A stretch of 64,000 bases of DNA from Notospermus geniculatus (lineage: Eukaryota > Nemertea > Pilidiophora > Heteronemertea > Lineidae), in assembly GCA_002633025.1 (NCBI GenBank), contig NMRB01001767.1, forward strand, positions 17,124-81,123. The letters run 5' to 3'. The position numbers were made by a program, and so were the translations under genes. Under the pieces are notes generated by a model. That model did no database searches. It was not told the origin of the DNA and saw only the letters and a list, made by a program, of their open reading frames with translations. Shown one piece after another: positions 11,323-22,645 of this stretch (position 1 is the stretch's first letter; every line of letters starts with the position of its first letter).

Positions 11323-13512
11323 AATAATCTAACTTGTATTTAATTGAGATTTCTCGCACGTTTTTCGGGGCATTTGCCGGGCCAGACGGCAATGGATGAA
11401 AGCTTTCGATTTCCTCGGGGGCCGATCAGGGATGATATGATTTCTCGACAAAGGGAATTTTTTATCAAAAAAAAGAAGTCGAGGAAATGATCTGACGAAC
11501 CGATGGTGGTAGAAATGGGCTTTTGGGATTCGACTAGTAGGTGGTGCTGAAATGAAGTTTTCTTCGATGAGTGCTTCAATTAAAGCCATGGTCGTACGGG
11601 GAGTTTGCCTGTCTACTACAAATGCGACTACTAATATAAAGCATAAGGAATCATCCAATGAAATTTCACACTGGTGTCCTATGGCGATGTCGAAAGATAA
11701 AGCTTCAGGTCTTTGATGGTCATAAATGTCCATCAAATTAGAACTGAGTTGTATTTGAGTTCTAATGAAATGTCTCTCATAATATTATTCCAGGTATGGA
11801 CTATTGCTGACGCCGAGAGAGGTAGGTCTATGTCCACTAATAGGTAGGTCTATCTCCACCACACACTGCGATGAGGCACGCCAGGTGTGCCTTAGACAGC
11901 TTATATCTGTTACCACCGGCTGAGGAAAGACAAAATACACAAAGAAAATGGCGGCTCTGGCAGCCATCTTGAATTCGGTTTCCGTCAATTATCTTGAGAA
12001 TTCTGTTTGTAGTAGATTGAATTCGTATTTGTAGTAGATTGTCCTACTTTTTTTGAAAGGGTTGATCTCCATTCGGGAATGTTTCCCATTGCGTCAGCTA
12101 CTTTACTTTTTGTTGTATCGAGTGTCTCCGATTCGTACCGATTTTCCTTAATCGGCGGTGTCTTTGGCGGTCTTCTATCAAAGGTTCTGTATTCCAAACA
12201 CGTAAAACAATCCCGACAGCTTTCTTATGAGGCTTCGGCTAAAAATACTACACTCTCTGCCTTCCCGATTAAGGTCTTCCCTGCCCGAAATAAAAACAGA
12301 CATGTCTTCCAAACCCGACAACGGCTACATGTTTATGTTGTTCTGAAGACAAAAGAAATCTTACCAGTATTCCTTTTCAATACCACCAATACACAGCGAT
12401 ATCTGTAATTCATTGTTGCTTTATCTATCCAAGACGCAGTTGAGTTGCTCCTCTATTCTACAAGTTGTTTATTCAAGTAGCATTTTTATGAAGACAACGT
12501 TTTTTATTTGCTACGCAGGATCAGCTTTCTGAAGCGACTGTCTACATTTATTCTTTCATCGCATTCACCTCCTCAGATGTCTCTTCCAATGTTTGTAATC
12601 TGTAACTCGACTCCGAGTACGCCCTTCAGTACCGTGAGAAAAACACATTACGTAACGCGGACACGTCCCGAAAAGCATTTAAAACACTTGATGCTGCGAC
12701 AGCTCCTCTCTAAGGACTCAAATCGATTAGTTTCGCCTGGAAAAATTCAGTGCGAACGATCGATTAGTTCTTTTTTCGGCATGAAATCTCGAGGTTGTCT
12801 TGTAGCGCGTCATAGCTGTCACGCACAGAAAAGAACAATGGATTTGATTGGCTGAAAATTCAGTGTTTTGGTCGATAAGAAGTAAAGATTAGAGATGTTG
12901 CGAGACGTGTNGTTCGGCAACATTTTCAAGAACGCACTGAGAACTAGGAGCTCAGTGTGATGGTGGCATTAGAGATTTCTCTGTTGGTTGATGCTATTTT
13001 GAACACCATCGACACGACGTACCCCCAGTTCATTATTGCATACCACTGCGACTCTAACCTATAGCATATCGCATTGCACCGGATTTAGCCAACTTGGAGC
13101 TCATAAATTGATTTAAAATTCCATTTACGTGCTTCTAAGGTTTAATTTGATCTGGGCGTATGCAGTGGCATAGTTGGCCCACTGGGAGGGAAATGACGGC
13201 ACCCCGCACAGAACATGAGCCGCGAATAATTCTTTTAAATTTCGTTTATGGAGTTGCATAAAATGAACCAAACTACCTCGGTGAATTTTAAGAGCACAGC
13301 GTAGAGAGTTTTGATGCTGAACATAAAAGGAATGAGTGATGCTATGTTTTTCTTTCTTGGCGATGTTCATTTGATCATCCTTTTTGACTTCTAATCCACC
13401 TCATTGCTGGGCAGATTTGATACATGTACTTTCATGTCGAATGTCGTCGGCGTAAGGTACACGTAACTTGTCCCTTCAATTCATCCGAAATCCTGTAAGA
13501 CAAGATTCATTA

Positions 13513-13882
13513 GTGAGGTTTCGCAAATCTGACGAAACACGAAGTACGTAATACGAAATTGGACTTCACTTCCATGACGTAATGTATTTCAGGAGATGAT
13601 TGGTACCACAAATATCGCCTGCTGCAAGAGCGTCTTTTAGCGTATGACGTTAGACCGATAGACTTATAATGTATATGAAACTTTGAAATTTATCTTTCGT
13701 TTCCACTTTAGAAATTTAGAAATTCAAGATGCTCCATAACTCTCTCGGTCTTACATGATATGTTAAAAGACGCACTGGCGGCAGGGGCATTTGTGGTAGC
13801 AACCATCTCTAGAAATACATTAGGTCCAGGAAATGAAGTTGTATTTCGTACTTCGTGTTTCGTCAGATTTGCGAAACCTCCC
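13513..13882. mobile_element. GGGAGGTTTCGC hairpin MITE, copy B allele
   Basis: Counterpart of 9216-9610 in the second haplotype copy. It is about 25 bp shorter, owing to small deletions such as loss of a TACGAAGTA stretch near the centre. TA flanks are kept at 13511-13512 and 13883-13884. Confidence 0.85.
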
Positions 13883-14323
13883 TATTAAGAAGCTAGTAAT
13901 TTGGCTCTACCTAATGTTAATTGAGAGCCTAATTTTCGGTTATGACAGCTGACTTCTAATGTGAACCGTCACACCCAAAATCAACATCAAATTGCACCGT
14001 TCAAAGGTGGAATGTAATAGATGCTGGCAGGGTACAATGTAACTTAATGATGCATGAATTTAAAGAATCCAGGATGATGCTGTTCTTGCTGACGTTGGCT
14101 TGGAGGTTCGCCTCCCTCATGGACGATCTTCCCACAGGATTAGTTTAAGAATCGTTTCCGGAAGGACTCGACCCATAGGAAAAATATACCTGTAGCAATG
14201 ATAATTTTCTTTCTGAAACAAAACTTTGGCTTTGGGAAGTCATTGATGTAACGCCAACCAAAACTTTCCCTGCCAATGACTCAACCTCTACTGCCAGTTT
14301 CAGTAACTTTTAATTGAGATTCA

Positions 14324-14437
14324 GGGGCCTGTTTCATAAAGTGACTTTAAGCTAATGGTACGTATATTCAACCAAATGGAAAATGCATTGAGGTTAATGG
14401 TATCATTAGCCTAAAGTCACCTTATGAAACAGGCCCC
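14324..14437. mobile_element. GGGGCCTGTTTCATAAAG hairpin MITE, copy B allele
   Basis: Near-identical counterpart of 10052-10165. Presence in both copies shows the insertion predates the split of the two haplotypes. Confidence 0.8.
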
Positions 14438-15202
14438 TGGTCATTAGTAATGTACCGGTAACTTATTCCGCCATCATTACGTTTTTCTTCAACAATTTTT
14501 TCGGATGATAGAGGCAATTTTTCTGATGTAGCACGATTGGTACGCTCTGATCGTTCATCTTATGTTTCCACTTCCTCAGGACCATTCAGCGGCAGAATTT
14601 CTTAGAACGTACGGTTAACCGTTGTGGAGCCTTATCCCGAAACCAGTACGAACAAAATCTTGATATACTGACCACAGAGGTCACAATAAACCATCATTCC
14701 TGAATTGCCTGTTACGTGGATCTAATATCACCAATCAAAACCTAGTTGCAAACCACGTGGCAAGGACGCCATTAATTACGTCACTGGCGGGAATTGTCGT
14801 CTGCCCTCTCCTGGGAGTGGTGCCTTGTAATTGGTCAAAATGAAGCAGAGTGTAGCAGTTGGTCTATTAGTACCGATTCGTATTCATGCAAGCGCCGGCT
14901 CCATATGTCCGAAGTAGATTGTATTTTAGGCGAAATTACTGTTGTAATGTATCAGGATGCTGTGTAAATACATCTCTCAGTGTTGTGCATTATGCTGTGT
15001 TTACGGTGCTGTGTGTTTTGTTAAAGAGTTCGACAGTGTAATCGTCAAAAGCTGTATCGGCAGTTCAATCTGATTCCGTTGATGATGGCAGCTAAAAGTA
15101 CGTCGATAAACACGAGGGGAACCAAACTCCCAAGTGCATCGAGCGGCCGCCGACGTTTCCTCAGTGCAGCTCCAAAGCCTTGACAGTCAAATGACGATAC
15201 CG

Positions 15203-15890
15203 GTGTGTCACACACTGACACCAGTGGAAGCATTGACACCATGACAGCCTTGAGTCTGAAGCTATTTTCCGTAGATTGGCTCCTTCTTCTAGATTAAAGG
15301 CAAGGAAGACTGATTACCTGATGGAGCAATCGCGTTCACAGTAGTGACAGGGAACAGCACGAAACACTCTTCGACAAAATATCATCAAACTTAACAAAAA
15401 TTGGAAATCGTCAGATCATTAATTAAAAGACAAAGAAAGTGGTATTAACTTCTTTATTTCTAATCCTTCCAATCTTCTACGACACGATTGCATGCTACTG
15501 GATATTTCTCATTACTGTCTTAATGAAGTCGACCCTCCAGTAGGTCATATCCTTGGAAAGGTTCATGAACGTCAGCAAAAATGTCTTTGAAGCGATAGGG
15601 ATACCTTTCATTGTATGTACATGTATATTCTCTAATTTCACGGAAATAAGACCGGTGTCCTGGATATTCAAGCCAAGCCCACTGCATAACTTTGCACCTC
15701 ATGGTTCGAATCCATGAATAGATCTGACCATGAATGATTGACGTCTTGCCTGCCCCTTTGTGCAAAAGGTTTACTTCAAGATTCGTAAGCAATGGTTCAC
15801 TGACGTGCGTTTTGCATAAGTAGGCCTACCAGTGTACGGCACGGGGGGGGTCCTGCACGGGGGGGGGTCACAGGCACACTCATAATGAAC
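15203..15890. repeat. Tandem duplication, unit 1
   Basis: Begins GTGTGTCACACACTGACACC and runs to ACTCATAATGAAC. The same order of sequence recurs in 15891-16796. The unit ends with poly-G runs inside a CCTGCACGGGG context. No unknown base marks the join, so this duplication may be real. Confidence 0.8.
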
Positions 15891-16796
15891 AGTGTGTCAC
15901 ACTGACACCAGTGGAGGCATTGACACCATGACAGCCTTGAGTCTTAAGCTATTTTCCGTAGATTGGCTCCTTCTTCTAGATTAAAGGCAAGGAAGACTGA
16001 TTACCTGATGGAGCAATCGCGTTCGCAGTAGTGACAGAGAACAGCACGAAACACTCTTCGACAAAATATCATCAAACTTAACAAAAATTGGAAATCGTCA
16101 GATCATTAATTAAAAGACAAAGAAAGTGGTATTAACTTCTTTATTTCTTATCCTTCCAATCTTCTACGACACGATTGCATGCTACTGGATATTTCTCATT
16201 ACTGTCTTAATGAAGTCGACCCTCCAGTAGGTCACATCCTTGGAAAGGTTCATGAACGTCAACAAAAATGTCTTTGAAGCGATAGGGATACCTTTCATTG
16301 TATGTACATGTATATACTCTAATTTCACGGAAATAAGACCGGTGTCGTAGAATGTCATGCCCCCCGATATAAGATGCCCCACAACAATAGATTCTGACGG
16401 AATAAGCGGCAGCTACAATAGGCCGGACACTAACAGACAGGAACTTCTGTTACCAGATGTCCCCTGAACAAAAGTAGCGGGCATCTGATATCAGGGGCAT
16501 TACATTCTATGACACCTGTCCTGGATATTCAAGCCAAGCCCACTGCATAACTTTGCACCTCATGGTTCGAATCCATGAATAGATCTGACCATGAATGATT
16601 GACGTCTTGCCTGCCCCTTTGTGCAAAAGGTTTACTTCAAGATTCGTAAGCAATGGTTCACTGATGTGCGTTTTGCATAACTAGGCCTACCAGTGTATGG
16701 GTAGAAAATGTGCGCCAATGAACAAGAGACCGTGGCCAAGTCACGCTGTCCTGCACGGGGGGGGGGGGTCACAGGCACACTCATAATGAACCGGTG
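15891..16796. repeat. Tandem duplication, unit 2, with a 176-bp insertion
   Basis: Follows unit 1 from GTGTGTCACACTGACACC to ACTCATAATGAACC. It is longer than unit 1 because of the inverted-repeat insertion at 16341-16516 and about 40 extra bases before the CCTGCACGGGG tract near 16715-16750. Confidence 0.8.
16341..16516. mobile_element. 176-bp inverted-repeat insertion with an empty site in unit 1
   Basis: The ends are GGTGTCGTAGAATGTCATGC and the inverse of GGTGTCATAGAATGTAATGC. Unit 1 at 15653-15660 reads GGTGTCCTGG without the insert. Comparing filled and empty sites suggests a 4-bp TGTC duplication, but the host also carries GGTGTC, so the exact boundary is uncertain. The interior TCTGACGGAATAAG recurs at about 16843, hinting at a second, degraded relative. 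Confidence 0.7.
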
Positions 16797-17314
16797 TAAT
16801 GTTTTTGAGCGTTCTCCATCTGCGAGTGTTCCCCTGCTATTGTCTGACGGAATAAGCCGCGACTCGACAATGGAGGACACACAGAGAAACGTGTCGATCT
16901 ATCCGCCAGTGTTTCCAGAACAATAGGGGGAACACTGACACGGAAACACTGAAAAACTTTAGACCTGTCTTATTTCCGTGGAAGTAGAGTATATGGAGTT
17001 TGTCGGCTAACTTTGTCCATTTAACTAATTATTGGTTTCTGTTTCATGAACTGAACAAACTCGATCGGGTGTCATTATACCCCCTCTCCCGCCTACCCCA
17101 AAAGACTGTATCGAGGACACGTCCACGAACCATTCGACACCCATTGACCACAGACAACAAACACTACGAGTTTTGAACGAGTTCTGACACCCGACCCATT
17201 GACAAATAACTAAAACGAGGGTACTGTTAGTCCAGAATGTATGAAGAGTATCGTTGCTTTGGTCCAAGAGCGATAACATAGAAACCTCAGACATCGTTTA
17301 CCCGTCCAAGATAA
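16797..17314. other. Degraded element fragment; no gene
   Basis: 16840-16890 resembles the interior of the 16341-16516 element (CTGACGGAATAAGC, then GGACAC). The rest shows no recognised feature. Confidence 0.4.
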
Positions 17315-17826
17315 GGGACCGTCTCAAAATTACTTTGATGCCAACAAAACGAAATCCATTTAGTTTTTCATTCAACCCCCGCCCCTTCAAAAAAACTAAA
17401 TTGGGGTACACTTTGGCATCACCAATGCTTTTACACTGCATGTAATGAGGAAATGATGTAGCATTGACATCCACCTTTACAGAGATATCCGGTCACATTT
17501 GGTGACATTTGTAAAAAGGAAAGCAAGGAGAAAAACCAGCGATTTTGTCAAGAACTTGTAATTTATTATCTACCAACTGAACTTGAAAAACTGAGGGAGG
17601 AATCAATCAGGGGTAAAGGATTTTGGTTCTGAGGCCCAGAACAGCTCCCAGTCAACCAAACTTTGAGACATTTACCGCTGTTTGTCATCAAGCAAAAAAA
17701 GAAGCAAAAAATGAGTGATGCCAAAAAAATTAAAAAAACTAAATGGACAGCCCAAAAATTCAAACCCCCTCCCCCATACTAAATGGATTTAGTTTTTTTG
17801 GCATCAAAGTAATTTTGAGACGGTCC
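17315..17826. mobile_element. 512-bp inverted-repeat element, family GGGNCCGTCTCAAAATTA
   Basis: Left end GGGACCGTCTCAAAATTACT and right end AGTAATTTTGAGACGGTCC mirror each other for about 30 bp (through TTTGATGCC / GGCATCAAA). The same family is at 53627-53926. Internal GATGCCAAAAAAA and AAACTAAATGGA blocks recur, so the interior has been rearranged. The left flank is TAA; the right flank is imperfect. Confidence 0.75.
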
Positions 17827-18199
17827 AAGATAACTTGATATAAATCTTGTTAAGCGTTGAAGAAGAAGATGTAAACCTGAGCCAAGTAAAACATTTATCG
17901 ATAATCAGTGCACTGACGCAAATGACATCTTGAATAGGAGATTTATGTATGAAGTTTTAATATTTTAGAGAAGGTGCACTCGAATGTAAACGTGTACAGT
18001 GTAATGTTTATTCATTCATTGCGTGTTTTTTTCATATACATGTACACAACGCGTTTGTTTCCATGTAAATAAGAAAATGTAAACTTTGGGGACACTCTAA
18101 GGTTGCTGCTGCTTTAGTCGAGTAGCACTTTGTTTTAGGCTCCAAACCTGCCGTTAAAAATGTGCAGATCCTGTGCCGGATACTGCTGTTGAGGTGTAT
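17827..18199. other. No feature recognised
   Basis: AT-rich sequence with one TACATGTA and no gene or repeat that I can identify. Confidence 0.4.
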
Positions 18200-18345
18200 G
18201 GGCCGTATGCACCAACGAAGATTAACTTGAACTCAGGTTGAGCCACAACTTTTCCATTGTACAGGTTTGCCAGGGCATGATGTGACAATGGAAAAGTTGT
18301 GGTTCAACCTGAGTTCAGTATGATCTTCATTGGTGCATACTGCCC
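18200..18345. mobile_element. 146-bp hairpin MITE, family GGGCCGTATGCACC (copy 1), target TAT
   Basis: Arms GGGCCGTATGCACCAACGAA and TTCATTGGTGCATACTGCCC pair. They continue through AGGTTGAGCCACAACTTTTC and its inverse, leaving a small loop. TAT flanks both ends (18197-18199, 18346-18348). A second member at 44889-45036 has target AAG. The 3-bp duplications and GGGCC ends suggest PIF/Harbinger. Confidence 0.85.
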
Positions 18346-18348
18346 TAT

Positions 18349-18913
18349 GTGCTCATCGTCGATAAAAAGTTCTGTCAAATGTACATAAACATGTATAAAA
18401 TACGTCGCCGTTTGCGTGGGATTGAGTCTTGTCCTAATCTTAGCAAAGATTTAGTCATTGATATGTATTGACTCTTCGTGTCTGCCCCCTTCGCAGATCG
18501 GATCCACCACTTTGACAGGTTATCAATACATAGTCGGACAATTTTATCTGAAAATAATCGATGCTGTGTATGTATCCCCTGTTCGTACACGCTAATCAGC
18601 GCCTAAAACGTTCAAGGCAGTCGCAGCCATTATGACGTGACAGATCACGTGACTAACTGTTGCGATGATGTGAATAGAGCGGCTTCGGTGATTGGTGTAA
18701 TCTGTGTTTATATCTCGGCATGCTTGATACGCACGTTGCGATAATGTCAAGAAAGTGTATTGAAATGAAGAGCCCGGATACAGGGGTGGATTCTGAAGAT
18801 GAATGCAACCGTTCAAAAAGCTGAAAGTACAGTTGACGTGATAAAGAATTAGTGAATCGTGAATGAACGAAACGTCTTCGTTTAGATGTGAAATCTGGTG
18901 ATGGGAGTTGATG
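18349..18913. other. No gene; a weak promoter-like patch
   Basis: Around 18636-18730 there are CACGTGA, GATTGGTG (inverse CCAAT) and ATCTGTG motifs in a locally GC-richer stretch, just before the sequence gap. This is too little to call a promoter. Confidence 0.3.
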
Positions 18914-19840
18914 NNNNNNNNNNNNNNNNNNNNNNNNNNNNNNNNNNNNNNNNNNNNNNNNNNNNNNNNNNNNNNNNNNNNNNNNNNNNNNNNNNNNNNN
19001 NNNNNNNNNNNNNNNNNNNNNNNNNNNNNNNNNNNNNNNNNNNNNNNNNNNNNNNNNNNNNNNNNNNNNNNNNNNNNNNNNNNNNNNNNNNNNNNNNNNN
19101 NNNNNNNNNNNNNNNNNNNNNNNNNNNNNNNNNNNNNNNNNNNNNNNNNNNNNNNNNNNNNNNNNNNNNNNNNNNNNNNNNNNNNNNNNNNNNNNNNNNN
19201 NNNNNNNNNNNNNNNNNNNNNNNNNNNNNNNNNNNNNNNNNNNNNNNNNNNNNNNNNNNNNNNNNNNNNNNNNNNNNNNNNNNNNNNNNNNNNNNNNNNN
19301 NNNNNNNNNNNNNNNNNNNNNNNNNNNNNNNNNNNNNNNNNNNNNNNNNNNNNNNNNNNNNNNNNNNNNNNNNNNNNNNNNNNNNNNNNNNNNNNNNNNN
19401 NNNNNNNNNNNNNNNNNNNNNNNNNNNNNNNNNNNNNNNNNNNNNNNNNNNNNNNNNNNNNNNNNNNNNNNNNNNNNNNNNNNNNNNNNNNNNNNNNNNN
19501 NNNNNNNNNNNNNNNNNNNNNNNNNNNNNNNNNNNNNNNNNNNNNNNNNNNNNNNNNNNNNNNNNNNNNNNNNNNNNNNNNNNNNNNNNNNNNNNNNNNN
19601 NNNNNNNNNNNNNNNNNNNNNNNNNNNNNNNNNNNNNNNNNNNNNNNNNNNNNNNNNNNNNNNNNNNNNNNNNNNNNNNNNNNNNNNNNNNNNNNNNNNN
19701 NNNNNNNNNNNNNNNNNNNNNNNNNNNNNNNNNNNNNNNNNNNNNNNNNNNNNNNNNNNNNNNNNNNNNNNNNNNNNNNNNNNNNNNNNNNNNNNNNNNN
19801 NNNNNNNNNNNNNNNNNNNNNNNNNNNNNNNNNNNNNNNN
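18914..19840. other. Assembly gap of 927 unknown bases
   Basis: Run of n. Apparent long open frames across it on either strand are artefacts of unknown codons. Confidence 0.99.
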
Positions 19841-20279
19841 TTTGTCATTCGCAAGGTCTAATTCAGTTTAATATAGAAATGATAAAACCATGATCGGATG
19901 AAGTCGGATTGTCTGCGTCAAGCGTAGATACAATAATTACGAATTATTGACGTTTGGTGGCGAGATTTCTGTTCAGATATGATGACGTTGCATTCAGATC
20001 AATAATTCTATCGGTGAATATCAAAAACTGCATCATGAATATGAATGAGACAAGTCACATGTCTACAGCACTCCTGCAGCAAATCATTGAAGTGAATAAC
20101 CGAAACAATCTGATACGTCGGTTAGAATTCTAATTCACTTGTGCTATAGATCAGTATTTGTTCGAGCATGATACCCGTTTTGAACTGTATGTTTTGCAGA
20201 AAAGAATATGTAAATTGTTTCATATCTAAATTATTCAGATTTTTATCAGAACTTCCGATTTGCTTCACCTTTTTTGCAG

Positions 20280-20544
20280 ATCACGTGACATGTCAAAACA
20301 GTCAGTCTGTTGGAAACATCTCTCTATGGAAATGCACATGGATAAAAGATATAAAGAAATCAAGGAAATGCTCTTGAAAACATGCTGTTTCAATCTTGAA
20401 TGTTCGATGTTTAACGTCGAAATGTGCAATGAAATTGGATACCAGTCGTTGAAAAAGAAACTAAAGCGTACATTTTCTACTTTTACACTGTTATTGGATG
20501 TTAGTTTCTGTAGTAACATCCGTGATGCGTCTCTCGATTTATAA
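20280..20544 (+). CDS. Possible exon of an unrecognised gene (weak)
   Basis: A good 3' splice site (GCTTCACCTTTTTTGCAG, ending 20279) precedes a frame that stays open to 20544. The first ATG is at 20290. The product of about 85 residues would be rich in lysine and methionine (MHMDKRYKEIKEML) with five cysteines in its middle. I recognise no domain. No matching donor or upstream exon can be seen, because the 927-base gap lies just upstream. An open frame of this size is common by chance here, so this is only a candidate. Confidence 0.15.
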
Positions 20545-21380
20545 TGATGCTTATTCATATCACGATTGGCCTTCGTCTCATCCTATGTGCATGCATGTGC
20601 ACACGTTCACAGCAGGCAATTCGACGCCAAATCGATGCTCATTCACCGTCGTTGATTTGCTGAATCAACTTTTTACGTGGTTGACGACCAATCAGTGTTC
20701 GTGTTTCATTTCATTTCGTGTAGCTTGGCCATCGCCAGATTCCACCATGGAAGTCGAAACAGGGCAACCTTTAATCAGCCAAGACGGGGTTTTTTCGCTT
20801 AAAATTGAAAGAAAATAGAAAGAATCTATCTCGTACCTGGATGGGCAAAGATTAGAGCAAATCTGCCGGGGTGTTTGGAAATATGACATCTCCAGCTCTC
20901 ACAGCCTGTAGGTTATCGCGATAGGAGTAAGGTAAAGTTGCACCAAGTTAACAGGTGCTTTGGAACACATAATATTCTGTCAACATTGCTGATAAAACAT
21001 AGTGGAAAGCAAACAAATTTCGTAGCGATAAACAAGTCATGTATCAGCGATGATAGCAGGTCGGCGAACTTCCGCATTCCGGTATACATGGACTAACCTT
21101 CTGGTAAAAAAGTGGACGAGATGGGTACTGCACTTTAGTTGATGAAGTAAACATAATTAACAAGCATGTTTATATTTTGCATTTACACACACAGCCATTA
21201 TAACCGGCTTACTTATGAATTTTTCATGATAACAATTTATCTCTCCCTTGTGTTACGTTGAAGTAAAAAAGTTGAAATAACACCACACGACATGACCCAG
21301 TTTGAGTTATTTCCATGCCCGGGAAAATGTTACCGGTCGTACATGTATGAAAGAGTATGAAAGAACGTGGCCTACATGTA
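20545..21380. other. No gene seen
   Basis: Mixed AT-rich sequence with overlapping short open frames on both strands and no recognised repeat. Confidence 0.4.
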
Positions 21381-21899
21381 CACTGGTGCTGGACAGAAAT
21401 ATTAGGACAGTGGCCAATTTGAAGTTTTATGTAAGTTTCTGCCTGTTAAGAATCAGGAGAACATGAAGTGTTTTGGCTTGAATAAAGTCTAGAACACATT
21501 TTTGATCATGTTTTAACTTTCATTTCTGCACTTCCAGTGTGGATTGTTGTTAATTCCAAGTGATTTAAACACATGTCTTGTTATGACGTAACTGGTGAGA
21601 CATGTTATGCAACACAAGTGTGTCATCAACCATGAGTAATTAAAAGCTTTATTATTAAGAAAAATGAAGAAAAACGAGTACACAATTTGCTTGTAAATGC
21701 CTTTGATGAACAAGGACGAGCATTGCCTTATTGTCATTAACCTCATTGCATAATTGCCACTGATTATGTAATTCACTGAAATTTTACCAACGGAAAAGAA
21801 GCACCCTTCCCACAATATTTGAACACAAGTTCATTAACAGGCAGAAACGTACATCAAACTTCAAATTGGCCACTGTCCTAATATTTCTGTTCACCAGTG
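21381..21899. mobile_element. 519-bp Tc1/mariner-like MITE with 70-bp terminal inverted repeats
   Basis: The left end CACTGGTGCTGGACAGAAAT and the right end (inverse, CACTGGTGAACAGAAATATT) pair for about 70 bp with few mismatches, ending at TTCTGCCTGTTAA. TA flanks both ends (21379-21380, 21900-21901). CAGTGGTG-type ends plus a TA target fit the Tc1/mariner/pogo group. The 380-bp interior encodes no transposase, so the element is non-autonomous. Confidence 0.85.
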
Positions 21900-21901
21900 T
21901 A

Positions 21902-22276
21902 CGTGTTGGCCATGTCATCCAGCTACCAGTGGAAAGCAATAATCTTGTGCACACATTTTCACATTTTTGTGCTTCCTTAGTTTCTTAGCTACATATTCCT
22001 CCCTTGAGATATTATTCAAATTAACAGGAAAAGCTCAAGATAACGTATTGCCTCGGGTAAAGTAATTGGTGAGAAAAAAGTCTGGGTTTTGTTTGTCAGT
22101 ATATTGCCGAGGAAGTTTTCTTATTTAAAGTTCTTAAAACATAGTGAGAGCTTCTTTAGTTGGGTGCCTATAGTGCATTTGCCCCTTGTTTATTTCACTG
22201 TCAAACAAGAAAAGGACATCGGAGCGATGTCTATGGTTTCCGATGATAAGTTTACTACTGTAGAGCTAGTTATCTG
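21902..22276. other. No feature recognised
   Basis: AT-rich sequence between a MITE and a repeat array. No gene motif seen. Confidence 0.4.
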
Positions 22277-22645
22277 TGACCTTGAGCTCTGACCTTGAGA
22301 AGGATTGCGTAACTGGAACAGGGATCCTTGATTAAACAAATAGGGGATGCAGGCTTCTAATTAGTTTTCCCCTGAAATTCTGAGTAGATTTACACTTTAG
22401 AACTGTTTGACCTTGACCTCTGACCTTCAAGGTCATTGTGTAATCTGAAATGAAAGCTCATCCTTGATAACCTAGGTGTAGATGAAGGTTTTAGGCTTCC
22501 ACCATCACCAGGTTCTGTCTCATGTTATTTGTGATGGTTGGCTGTGACCTTGACCTCTGACCTTGAGAAGTATTGCATAACTGGGACAGGATCCCTGATT
22601 AAACCTATCGGGGATGGTAAATTCAGGCTTCTAATTCGTTTTTTN
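22277..22645. repeat. Tandem repeat of about 133 bp with clustered TGACCT half-sites
   Basis: Three degenerate units start at about 22277, 22408 and 22544. Each starts with a block like TGACCTTGACCTCTGACCTT and continues into AG-ATTGC-TAACTGG-ACAG and TTCAGGCTTCTAATT. In units 2 and 3 the block holds three direct AGGTCA half-sites (inverse strand) spaced 0 and 1 bp. Unit 2 adds an inverted partner (TGACCTTCAAGGTCA). AGGTCA direct repeats are the known core of nuclear-receptor sites; whether these bind anything is inference. An unknown base at 22645 ends the third unit, so the true copy number may be higher. Confidence 0.75.

Larger units (their letters stand above)
11323..15539. repeat. Duplicated segment, copy B
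   Basis: 11323-12910 matches 4879-6995 minus the 5361-5888 insertion: 1588 bp against 1583 once the insert and one GACGCC are removed. 12912-15539 matches 8619-11321. The n at 12911 marks where 6996-8618 is missing. Differences from copy A are scattered substitutions and short indels, as expected between haplotypes of a very polymorphic animal. Confidence 0.9.

Noticed and set aside
18592-19893. Frames of 317-420 codons on both strands
   Set aside because: They run through 927 unknown bases and consist mostly of undefined residues.
22277-22645. Functional hormone response element
   Set aside because: Kept only as a sequence observation. Half-sites in a tandem repeat do not show regulation without a nearby gene or binding data.
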